DNA of 64,000 nt from assembly GCF_009847015.1 (NCBI RefSeq), contig NZ_WVEM01000017.1, forward strand, positions 1 to 64,000. The letters run 5' to 3'. The stretch is from Sunxiuqinia indica (GTDB taxonomy: Bacteria; Bacteroidota; Bacteroidia; Bacteroidales; Prolixibacteraceae). The position numbers and the translations under genes are program-made. The notes under the pieces are model-generated. The model saw nothing but the letters and a program-made list of their open reading frames with translations, was not told the origin of the DNA and did not search any database. Of the stretch, positions 56,922 through 64,000 are shown piece by piece. Numbering within the stretch: the first letter of the stretch is position 1; every line of letters starts with the position of its first letter.

Positions 56922-59309
56922 GTGAAACAGACGCGAATACTACTCATACTACTTATTGTCATATTTCCTTTAACGGGAAAGCCACAGGAGAGACCAGTGG
57001 AGGTAAATACGGATTGGAATAATCAGCGACACATGTGGCAGTCAGCCTGGATCACTCATCCAACAGCTTCCGGTTTTGAATATTCTGTATTCAATTTTAG
57101 GAGAAAATTTTATCTAAATGAGGTTTGTGATTCATCAGTTATTTACGTGTCGGCAGATAATCGTTATCGGTTGTATGTTAACGAAGTAGAAGTCGCAAAA
57201 GGACCTGCAAAAAGCAGTCTGCAATATTGGAAATATGAAACAGTCAATATCACTCCATTTCTAAAAAAGGGCGAAAATATTATCGCTGCTGAAGTTTTCA
57301 ATTTAGGTGAATTTCGACCAGTATCGCAGTTTTCAAACCGCACAGCTTTTATTCTGCAAGGAGCAGGATATTTAGGTGAAAAACTAAATACCGGAGGTAC
57401 TAATTGGCGTGTTACCCACAATAAAGCCTACAAGCCCAATCCAGTAACAAATAAAATGGTAAGGCATTTTTTTGTTGCCGGCCCCTGTGATTCGATTGCA
57501 GCTGATTTATACCCATGGGGATGGCAAAAACTAAGTTATGATGACAGTAAGTGGTTAGCTCCAAAAGCGATTGAAACAGGTGTAGGTCGTGGATTTTTAC
57601 ATGGTGTTTTATGGCATCTTGTCCCGAGGGAAATTCCAATGATGGAGCAACGGCTCACGCGATTTAAAAAAATTGCTCGAACAGAGGGGATTGAAGCTGA
57701 TCGGCAATTCTTAAGTGGAGGTAAAAGAATAATTGTTCCGGCCAATTCAAAGGTGAAGTTGCTCCTTGATCATGAGAAATTGACTATTGGATATCCGGAG
57801 CTGATTGTATCAGGAGGTAAAAATAGCTCCATAAAAGTCACCTATGCAGAGGCACTCTATGCAAAAGATGGTAAAAAAGGGAACCGAAATATCATCGAGG
57901 GCAAAGAAATAGAAGGCTATTACGATATTTTTATACCAGATGGTGGAACAAAAAGGAAGTTTATTCCATTGTGGCTCCGTACCTGCCGTTATGCGGAGCT
58001 GGAAATAACGACATCGGAAGAACCTCTCGAATTAGAAGATTTTTATTTAATCTTCACAGCCTATCCGTTTGAGGAAAATGCTTTCTTCAAAACAGACGAT
58101 CCTTCCTTAACTCAAATATGGGACACGGGCTGGTGGACGGCACGTCTATGCGCTGGTGAAACATACATGGATTGCCCCTATTGGGAACAGCTTCAATATC
58201 TAGGTGATTCCCGCATTCAGGCTCTGATTTCCTTATATGTTTCTGGTGATGACCGGTTAATGAGAAATTTATTGTTGCAAGCAGACCAATCGAGAATGCC
58301 GGAGGGACTAACGATGGGCAGAGGACCAACCAATAATCTGCAGGTAATTCCCCCATTCTCGTTGTATTGGGTTGATCTGGTTCATGATTATTATATGCAC
58401 CGAAATGATCCTGTTTTTGTTCGTCAATTTCTTCCAGGGATTCGTTCAGTGTTAGGTTGGTTTGAAAGACGAATGGATGATAATGGGCTGTTGGGATCAC
58501 TTGATTGGTTCAACTTTACCGACTGGACTGATGGTTTCATGTGTGGAATGCCTTCAGGTGCAGATTCTGGCAACTCAGCTCTTATCTCATTGCAATTTGC
58601 ATATGCACTGGATAATGCAAGCGAGTTATTTCAGTATTTTGGCCATGATTATGAGGCTTCACAATACAAGAATTTGGCATCAAATATAAAAGAAGCTGTT
58701 TACAAGCTTTGTTACGATCGTCAAAAAGGCTTTTTTCGCGACATTCCAACAGATGAAATTTACTCGCAGCACACTAACATCTGGGCTGTATTAACAGATG
58801 CAATTCCTCAATCGGAGCAAAAAGAACTGATTGAGCGCGTGATTGAGGATAAATCGCTAATTCAGACCAGTATTTATTTTCGCTTTTATCTTTTTCAGGC
58901 CATGTATAAAGCGGGCTTAGCAAATGATTATTTGCATCAGTTAGATGACTGGAAGAAAATGATAGAGAATGGGTTAAGTACTTTTGAAGAGGGGGACTAT
59001 TCAGAACGATCAGATTGTCATGCATGGAGTTCAAGCCCCAATTATGACCTTTTAGCTACTGTTTGTGGTATAAGACCATCAAAGCCCGGGTTCAAAGAAG
59101 TTTCTATAAAGCCAGCTTTTGGTGATTTGAAGACTGTTCATGCCCAAATGCCGCATTCCAATGGAATAATTGAAATTGAGTTAACGAGAAAAGGGAAATC
59201 AGGTATTACAGGTTTTGTATCCCTTCCTGAAAGTATCGTTGGCACATTCGAATGGTCAGGTAAGCATATTCACATAAGTCCCGGGAAAAATATTATTGAC
59301 TTAAACTGA
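56922..59309 (+). CDS. GH78 alpha-L-rhamnosidase
   Basis: A 795-residue secreted enzyme. Translation starts at a GTG (56922) because the signal peptide begins there (KQTRILLILLIVIFPLTG). Beta domains about 35-395, with QSAWITHP, an FNFRRKFYL strand and ADNRYRLYVNEVEVAKGPA; then an (alpha/alpha)6 barrel about 400-705 with MDCPYWEQLQYLGDSRIQAL and FTDWTDGF; then a C-terminal beta domain. These are standard Bac_rhamnosid blocks. It removes terminal alpha-L-rhamnose, the clearest clue to the substrate of this PUL. Confidence 0.85.
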   Translation: MKQTRILLILLIVIFPLTGKPQERPVEVNTDWNNQRHMWQSAWITHPTASGFEYSVFNFRRKFYLNEVCDSSVIYVSADNRYRLYVNEVEVAKGPAKSSLQYWKYETVNITPFLKKGENIIAAEVFNLGEFRPVSQFSNRTAFILQGAGYLGEKLNTGGTNWRVTHNKAYKPNPVTNKMVRHFFVAGPCDSIAADLYPWGWQKLSYDDSKWLAPKAIETGVGRGFLHGVLWHLVPREIPMMEQRLTRFKKIARTEGIEADRQFLSGGKRIIVPANSKVKLLLDHEKLTIGYPELIVSGGKNSSIKVTYAEALYAKDGKKGNRNIIEGKEIEGYYDIFIPDGGTKRKFIPLWLRTCRYAELEITTSEEPLELEDFYLIFTAYPFEENAFFKTDDPSLTQIWDTGWWTARLCAGETYMDCPYWEQLQYLGDSRIQALISLYVSGDDRLMRNLLLQADQSRMPEGLTMGRGPTNNLQVIPPFSLYWVDLVHDYYMHRNDPVFVRQFLPGIRSVLGWFERRMDDNGLLGSLDWFNFTDWTDGFMCGMPSGADSGNSALISLQFAYALDNASELFQYFGHDYEASQYKNLASNIKEAVYKLCYDRQKGFFRDIPTDEIYSQHTNIWAVLTDAIPQSEQKELIERVIEDKSLIQTSIYFRFYLFQAMYKAGLANDYLHQLDDWKKMIENGLSTFEEGDYSERSDCHAWSSSPNYDLLATVCGIRPSKPGFKEVSIKPAFGDLKTVHAQMPHSNGIIEIELTRKGKSGITGFVSLPESIVGTFEWSGKHIHISPGKNIIDLN

Positions 59310-59404
59310 TCGAAATATCGATATGAGATGAGCGTAAAATTGATTAATACAAACAAGGTTGGGATAAAATATCCGCAGTTGAATCTATCAAGGGGGATGG
59401 CATC

Positions 59405-60196
59405 ATGAATAGACGAATTATACTTTTAATAGTTCTGATTGTGTTGACCTGTCAGGTAATTAATGCTCAGTTTGCATGGCCTGACGGAAAAAAAGCAGCC
59501 ATTGTTTTATCATACGACGACGGATTGAATTCTCACTTAGATAATGTTGTTCCTCAGCTGAATGCTTTTGGTTTTAAAGGAACGTTTTTTCTTTATGGGT
59601 ACCTTCCTGAAAACAGATTTGATGAATGGAAGCAAGTAAGTGATCAGGGGCATGAAATTGGGAATCATTCACTTTTTCATCCCTGTAAAGGAAATGGGAA
59701 AGCGGGTAAATCTTCACGTTTCTATTCTGAGAATTACGATGTTCCTTCTATCCTTAGGGAAATAGGAATGATGAGCAAACTTATCCTTGCCATAACCGGG
59801 AAGAAGCCGGTTAGTTATGCCTATCCATGTGGCGAAACGGTCGTTGGAGGTGTCGATTACTCGGATTCATTAAAACAATCGGGATTAGTGAAATATGCCA
59901 GAAACGGCAAAGATACTGATGGTATTACAAGCCTGGATAATCTTAACCCATACAAAGTTCCAGCTTACGGTGTAAAGCAGGGATCTAGTGCAAATGATTT
60001 GATTCAGTATGCTAAAACTGTAGTGAAAAATGGTGGATTGGGAATCTTTCTTTTTCATGGTGTTGGAGGCGATTACATTGATGTTGATGCGGGCGTGCAC
60101 CAGGAACTTCTTGAATTCATAAATGATCAACAAGATGAAATTTGGGTGGCCACTTTTACGGAGGTGATGGGATTTGTTCAAAATACGAAAAACTAA
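59405..60196 (+). CDS. Secreted polysaccharide deacetylase (CE4/NodB)
   Basis: A 263-residue protein with signal peptide (ends VINAQ). NodB domain about 25-255: AIVLSYDDGLNSHLD gives the catalytic and metal Asp, GHEIGNHSLFHP gives the His pair of the metal site, and later YAYPCGETV and IGIFLFHGVGGD match motifs 3-5. It removes acetyl groups from a glycan, consistent with the esterase in the same locus. The start is the ATG at 59405 just after GGGGGATGGCATC. Confidence 0.82.
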   Translation: MNRRIILLIVLIVLTCQVINAQFAWPDGKKAAIVLSYDDGLNSHLDNVVPQLNAFGFKGTFFLYGYLPENRFDEWKQVSDQGHEIGNHSLFHPCKGNGKAGKSSRFYSENYDVPSILREIGMMSKLILAITGKKPVSYAYPCGETVVGGVDYSDSLKQSGLVKYARNGKDTDGITSLDNLNPYKVPAYGVKQGSSANDLIQYAKTVVKNGGLGIFLFHGVGGDYIDVDAGVHQELLEFINDQQDEIWVATFTEVMGFVQNTKN

Positions 60197-60219
60197 AAAT
60201 TGACTAACCGATAAAGACT

Positions 60220-61464
60220 ATGTTGAAATTATTTAAAAAAGAATACGATCATTTTACATCGTTCCCGCGCAACATGCGAATTTTGTTGCTAACTAACCTT
60301 ATTTACGCGTTGGTATTACCAATTTTGGAGCTTTTTGTTGGCGCCTATATCTTGCGTCAATCCGATAATACTTCCTATGTGGTAGTTTACCAACTAATGG
60401 TTTACCTGGGTATACCCGTCGCTTTTTTGGTCAATGGAATGTTGCTTCGGCGAATAAAAATTGCTCGCCTTTATTCGCTTGGTATGCTGATGAGTGGTGT
60501 CGCAATGACCATCATGATGATGTTGGATTCAGTTGATATTGTTGGAATTTCAATTTCAGGATTGGTGATGGGGTGTTCGTATGGATTTTTCTGGGCTAAT
60601 CGCGATTTTCTGTCGCTGTCTTCTACCAACGACAGCAATCGGAACTACTATTTCAGCATGGAAACTTTTTTCTACACGATTACTTTTATTTTTATTCCCG
60701 CCATTGCAGGTTATTTTATTGCCACTGGTGAGGAGTTTGGGTGGTATCCTGCAAAAGCAGCCTACATCACATTAACCGTTGTCGTCTTCGGATTAACGAT
60801 TTTTTCTTCGATCATGGTGCATCAAGGTGATTTCGATAATCCTAAAAATGAACGATTTATCTTTTTCAAGTTTCATAAAGATTGGAATTGGATGTTGTTA
60901 CTTGGAGGTTTTAAGGGGATAGCCCAGGCCGCTATTTTCTTTTTCCCCATTTTGCTGATTCTTAGCTTTGTCGGTAAAGAAGGCTCACTGGGCGGACTGG
61001 TTGCTGTAGGATCAATAATCACAGCGTTGGTTCTTTACCTGATTGGTCGATTTTCCAGGCCAGAGCATCGAATCTATGTTTTTTCATTTGGCTTATTGGT
61101 TTTTCTCATGGGTGGCATGGTCAATAGCATCTTTTTCAGTGCTATTGGAGTAGTGATTTACCAAATATGCAACTCGTTATCCCGACCGTTGCTTGATGCA
61201 GCTTACTATCCGATTCAATTGGGTGTAATTGATCACATATCCGAATTGGAAAAACGAAACAAGTTTGCTTACATCTTTAATCACGAAGCGGGATTATTTG
61301 TAGGTCGTATGATTGGATGTCTTCTTTTCTTGATAGCATCCGAATATGCTTCGCCTGAGTTTGCATTACGATATGTTCTGGTGATAATTGCTTTGATTCA
61401 AGCGTTATCCATTCCGGTGGCTCAAATGCTGATTAAGAAGGTTCGAAACTATAAAAAGGCATAA
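60220..61464 (+). CDS. MFS transporter
   Basis: A 414-residue integral membrane protein with about twelve hydrophobic segments and short charged loops. A typical MFS intracellular loop lies near residues 75-85 (LLRRIKIARLYSLG). A YQGE-like resemblance (FFWANRDFLSLSSTND) is likely. It sits between the deacetylase and the cytoplasmic phosphorylase and probably carries the oligosaccharide or disaccharide across the inner membrane (inference from place). No signal peptide is needed. Confidence 0.8.
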   Translation: MLKLFKKEYDHFTSFPRNMRILLLTNLIYALVLPILELFVGAYILRQSDNTSYVVVYQLMVYLGIPVAFLVNGMLLRRIKIARLYSLGMLMSGVAMTIMMMLDSVDIVGISISGLVMGCSYGFFWANRDFLSLSSTNDSNRNYYFSMETFFYTITFIFIPAIAGYFIATGEEFGWYPAKAAYITLTVVVFGLTIFSSIMVHQGDFDNPKNERFIFFKFHKDWNWMLLLGGFKGIAQAAIFFFPILLILSFVGKEGSLGGLVAVGSIITALVLYLIGRFSRPEHRIYVFSFGLLVFLMGGMVNSIFFSAIGVVIYQICNSLSRPLLDAAYYPIQLGVIDHISELEKRNKFAYIFNHEAGLFVGRMIGCLLFLIASEYASPEFALRYVLVIIALIQALSIPVAQMLIKKVRNYKKA

Positions 61465-61499
61465 ACATTAAAGTAGAATAATTTCAAAATAGAAAGACA

Positions 61500-63827
61500 A
61501 TGAGTAAGTACGGATATTTTAACGAAGACGGAACAGAATTTACGATAACCGATCCAAAGACCCCCAGGGCTTTTGATAATTTTATGTGGAACGATGTACT
61601 CTTTTCAGGAGTACATCAAACAGGGGTGGGTTTTTTTGATTACCAGGTGGATGAAAAGGAAGCAGTGCAGTTGTTTACTGGTATTGGCCGGATTTGTGAT
61701 TTCGATGTTTTTGGTCGCGATCATTTGATGAGCCGCCTGATTTATGTGCGTGATAACGAAACCGGAGAGTATTGGAATGTGAACTGGGAGCCGGTAAAGA
61801 AAGCTTTTGATTCCTACGAATGTACTCATGGCCTGGGTTATTCCATCATTAAATCGGAAACCAATCAAATCGGATCATCTTTCCGAATTTTTGTGCCTAA
61901 AGGCAAAGATCCGGTTGAGCTTTGGACCATGGGATTTGAAAACAAATCAGGAAAGAAAAGAGACCTGAGTGTTTTTGTGTACAACCAATTTCAGTTCTCG
62001 TACAAGTGGGGCTTCAACAGTTACGGCGATATGTTTTTCCGAACTACCTATTTGAATGAAGAAAACAACGCTTTGATTGCCAACAAACATCCACATGTAA
62101 CCCCACATAATCATCAAACAGCCTTTATGGCTCCTGATAAGAAAATTATTGGTTTTGACGGTAGTCGCGATGCGTTCGTTGGTCAGTACAATAGTATGAA
62201 CGAGCCACAAGTGGTGGTAGAAGGAAAGTGCCGCAGTTCAATTGGGTCAAGTGATGCAACAGTTGGAGTTACCCAATTTAAACTGGAATTGGAGCCGGGA
62301 CAATCTGAAAAAATCAATTTGGTTTTGGGTATTTCAGATTCGGTGGAAGATATGACGCCGTTGAAGGATAAATACCTCGGCAAAATGGATAAGGCTTTCG
62401 AGGAATTAAAAGAATATCACAACGATTTTATTGCGAACAACCGTTTTAATACACCGGACGAGCACTTGAACAGGATGTTGAACGTGTGGATGAAACACCA
62501 AACTGCCTACGGTGCGCAATGGTGCCGATGGGGCTGGATGGGCTACCGCGATATCGTACAGCACGGTTACGGGGTTTCTTCTTTCAATCCGGAGCGGACC
62601 AAAGTGATTTTGCGTGAAGCCTTACAACACCAATATACCAGTGGAATGGCCCTTCGTGGGTGGAATCCTGTGGATACCAAGCCATACTCTGATAGCGCTT
62701 TATGGTTGGTGTTTACATTGGTGTCATACTTAAAAGAGACCGCTGATTTTGATTTTCTATCTGAGGAAATTCAATTTTTCGATGAAGGTTCAGCTACCGT
62801 TTTGGAGCATATTGAACGGGCTTTAAATTTCCTTGAAAATAACAAAGGCGCCCACAATTTAGTACTAATTAAATTTGGCGATTGGAACGACTCTTTAACT
62901 GCAATCGGTAAAGAAGGACGTGGCGAAAGTGTTTGGCTGAGTATGGCTTATGCCGAAGCGTTACGACAAATGATTGACTTATTTGAGCATCTGGAAGATG
63001 AAAAAGTCAATGGATACAATTCTAGATACCAAAATATTAAGGATGCAATCAACAAAAATGCATGGGATGGTGATTGGTACATCCGTTGTTACGATGATAA
63101 TGGACGTGCGGTTGGTTCGAGTGAAAGCCATGAAGGTAAAATATTTTTGAATACCCAAAGCTGGTCAATGATTGCCGGGATTGCTGATGAAGGACGTCAG
63201 CAACAAGTGGTTGACTCAGCCAATAAAATGCTGAATACAGATATTGGCTACCTGCTTTTGGCCCCAACTTTTACTTCTTTCGACCCGAATATTGGCCGTA
63301 TCAGTTGCATGGAACCGGGTATTTGCGAGAATGGCACCGTTTATTCACATGTTAATGTTTGGATGGTCATGGGATTGTTACGAGCAGGTCGTGTGGAAGA
63401 AGCCTATCAGGCATTCAAAAAAATTACGCCGGGGTATTTTGAAGGATCGGGCAGCGATGCCAAACAAAATATGCCTCCCTATATTTATGCGAATGGCTGC
63501 TACGGCCCTGACCATAAAAACAACAAATTCCAGATGGAATTTACATGGATTACAGGATCAGTGGCATGGTTTTACAATGTATTGACTAAGGAAATGGTTG
63601 GTGTTCAGCCAGATTTTGATCAACTTGTTATCGATCCCAAACTGCCTGCTGAGTGGAATGAAATCAGTGTTAGTCGCATCTTCAGAGGCAAGAGCTTTGA
63701 TATTCAGATTAATCGCTCCACTGTATCTGAGATAACTGTAAGTCTTAATGGAAATGTGATCAAAGGCAATCAAATTAAATTAGCTGATTGTCAGGCATCC
63801 AACACTGTAAAAGTTTTGATTCCTTAA
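61500..63827 (+). CDS. GH94-family disaccharide phosphorylase
   Basis: A 775-residue cytoplasmic enzyme with no signal peptide, starting MSKYGYFNEDGTEFTITDPKTPRAF as in GH94. N-terminal beta-sandwich about 1-280; helical linker; (alpha/alpha)6 barrel about 320-715 with WCRWGWMGYRDIVQHGYG and the catalytic Asp461 in FGDWNDS; then a small C-terminal beta part. It splits a beta-linked disaccharide with phosphate, saving ATP. Which disaccharide (cellobiose-, chitobiose-, laminaribiose- or other) cannot be told. It is encoded 35 bp after the MFS transporter, so uptake and phosphorolysis are linked. Confidence 0.85.
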   Translation: MSKYGYFNEDGTEFTITDPKTPRAFDNFMWNDVLFSGVHQTGVGFFDYQVDEKEAVQLFTGIGRICDFDVFGRDHLMSRLIYVRDNETGEYWNVNWEPVKKAFDSYECTHGLGYSIIKSETNQIGSSFRIFVPKGKDPVELWTMGFENKSGKKRDLSVFVYNQFQFSYKWGFNSYGDMFFRTTYLNEENNALIANKHPHVTPHNHQTAFMAPDKKIIGFDGSRDAFVGQYNSMNEPQVVVEGKCRSSIGSSDATVGVTQFKLELEPGQSEKINLVLGISDSVEDMTPLKDKYLGKMDKAFEELKEYHNDFIANNRFNTPDEHLNRMLNVWMKHQTAYGAQWCRWGWMGYRDIVQHGYGVSSFNPERTKVILREALQHQYTSGMALRGWNPVDTKPYSDSALWLVFTLVSYLKETADFDFLSEEIQFFDEGSATVLEHIERALNFLENNKGAHNLVLIKFGDWNDSLTAIGKEGRGESVWLSMAYAEALRQMIDLFEHLEDEKVNGYNSRYQNIKDAINKNAWDGDWYIRCYDDNGRAVGSSESHEGKIFLNTQSWSMIAGIADEGRQQQVVDSANKMLNTDIGYLLLAPTFTSFDPNIGRISCMEPGICENGTVYSHVNVWMVMGLLRAGRVEEAYQAFKKITPGYFEGSGSDAKQNMPPYIYANGCYGPDHKNNKFQMEFTWITGSVAWFYNVLTKEMVGVQPDFDQLVIDPKLPAEWNEISVSRIFRGKSFDIQINRSTVSEITVSLNGNVIKGNQIKLADCQASNTVKVLIP

Positions 63828-63836
63828 ATATTTCTG

Positions 63837-64000
63837 ATGATGAAATTTATTTATTGTTGTTTGGCTCTCTGTTTTATTGTTCAAATTCTCGTTGCGAAAG
63901 AATTTGATGTAAAAGACTATGGGGCTGTCGGCGACGGGAAATTTTTAAATACGGAATCAATCAATGCCGCAATTAAAGATTGTCATAATTCCGGAGGGGG
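63837..64000 (+). CDS. GH28/pectate-lyase-fold protein, 5' end only
   Basis: The first 54 codons of a gene cut by the window end, starting MMKFIYCCLALCFIVQILVAKEF (signal peptide), then VKDYGAVGDGKFLNTESINAAI, the opening coil of the right-handed beta-helix in GH28 or pectate-lyase-3-type enzymes. It begins 10 bp after the GH94 stop, so it is part of the same PUL. Confidence 0.75.
   Translation, partial: MMKFIYCCLALCFIVQILVAKEFDVKDYGAVGDGKFLNTESINAAIKDCHNSGG

Noticed and set aside
58087-58500. 137-codon minus-strand frame inside the GH78 gene
   Set aside because: Antisense shadow; the GH78 frame has all family blocks.
1-64000. CRISPR array
   Set aside because: No regularly spaced identical repeats with unique spacers seen; the short repeats noted are leaders, IS ends or operator-like sites.

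Overview
The window comes from a member of the Bacteroidota. Three SusC/SusD pairs, ECF sigma/FecR regulation with STN-bearing SusC receptors, TAnnTTTG-type promoter boxes and DUF4494/NinG-type prophage genes all point there. Genus and habitat cannot be fixed; the sugar targets suggest a degrader of plant or algal polysaccharide. No rRNA, CRISPR array or origin was seen.

Region 1 (1-16.75 kb) is the early half of a prophage or related element. A divergent repressor/early-promoter switch lies at 14.9-15.1 kb. Leftward from it run an antirepressor, a small HTH protein, a tRNA and tRNA-like cluster, a recombination block (SbcC-like ATPase, RecT, MBL nuclease), NinG, and a helicase-loader/replication pair. 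The far left (1-2640) is a run of small unrelated genes separated by repeated, hairpin-bearing spacers, laid out like a cassette array. The right boundary is a 3' fragment of tRNA-Pro(UGG) at about 16.7 kb, a probable attachment site.

Region 2 (16.8-19.9 kb) is a mobile-element junction: an ISAon1/ISL3-type insertion sequence whose transposase has an in-frame stop, repeated GGTGAGT sites, and a tyrosine integrase resembling conjugative-transposon integrases.

Region 3 (19.9-30.1 kb) is a polysaccharide utilisation locus (PUL): ECF sigma, FecR anti-sigma, SusC, SusD and a GH2 glycosidase. It ends in a scar where a broken GH28 gene runs straight into the tail of a sugar transporter. Region 4 (30.1-36.4 kb), GC-richer by eye, holds a TlpA-like protein, SusC and SusD on the minus strand, facing a small exported protein.

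Region 5 (36.7-43.7 kb) is an AT-rich defence island: a candidate structured RNA, an XRE regulator with a palindromic operator, a membrane protein, then a tightly overlapping cassette of CD-NTase, a single E2-E1-JAB fusion protein, and a DUF6602-like PD-(D/E)XK nuclease. This reads as a type II-like CBASS in which Cap2 and Cap3 are fused and the effector is an atypical nuclease. It is followed by an IS21-like remnant and a dead ECF sigma gene.

Region 6 (43.8-64 kb) is a larger PUL: FecR, SusC, SusD, GH172-like (DUF2961), esterase, GH36-like, BNR_4 propeller protein, GH78 alpha-L-rhamnosidase, CE4 deacetylase, MFS transporter, cytoplasmic GH94 phosphorylase, and the start of a GH28/pectate-lyase-fold gene cut by the window end. 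The logic is binding and import by SusCD, periplasmic trimming and de-esterification, uptake by the MFS protein and phosphorolysis in the cytoplasm. A rhamnose-containing glycan is likely, but its identity cannot be read from sequence.
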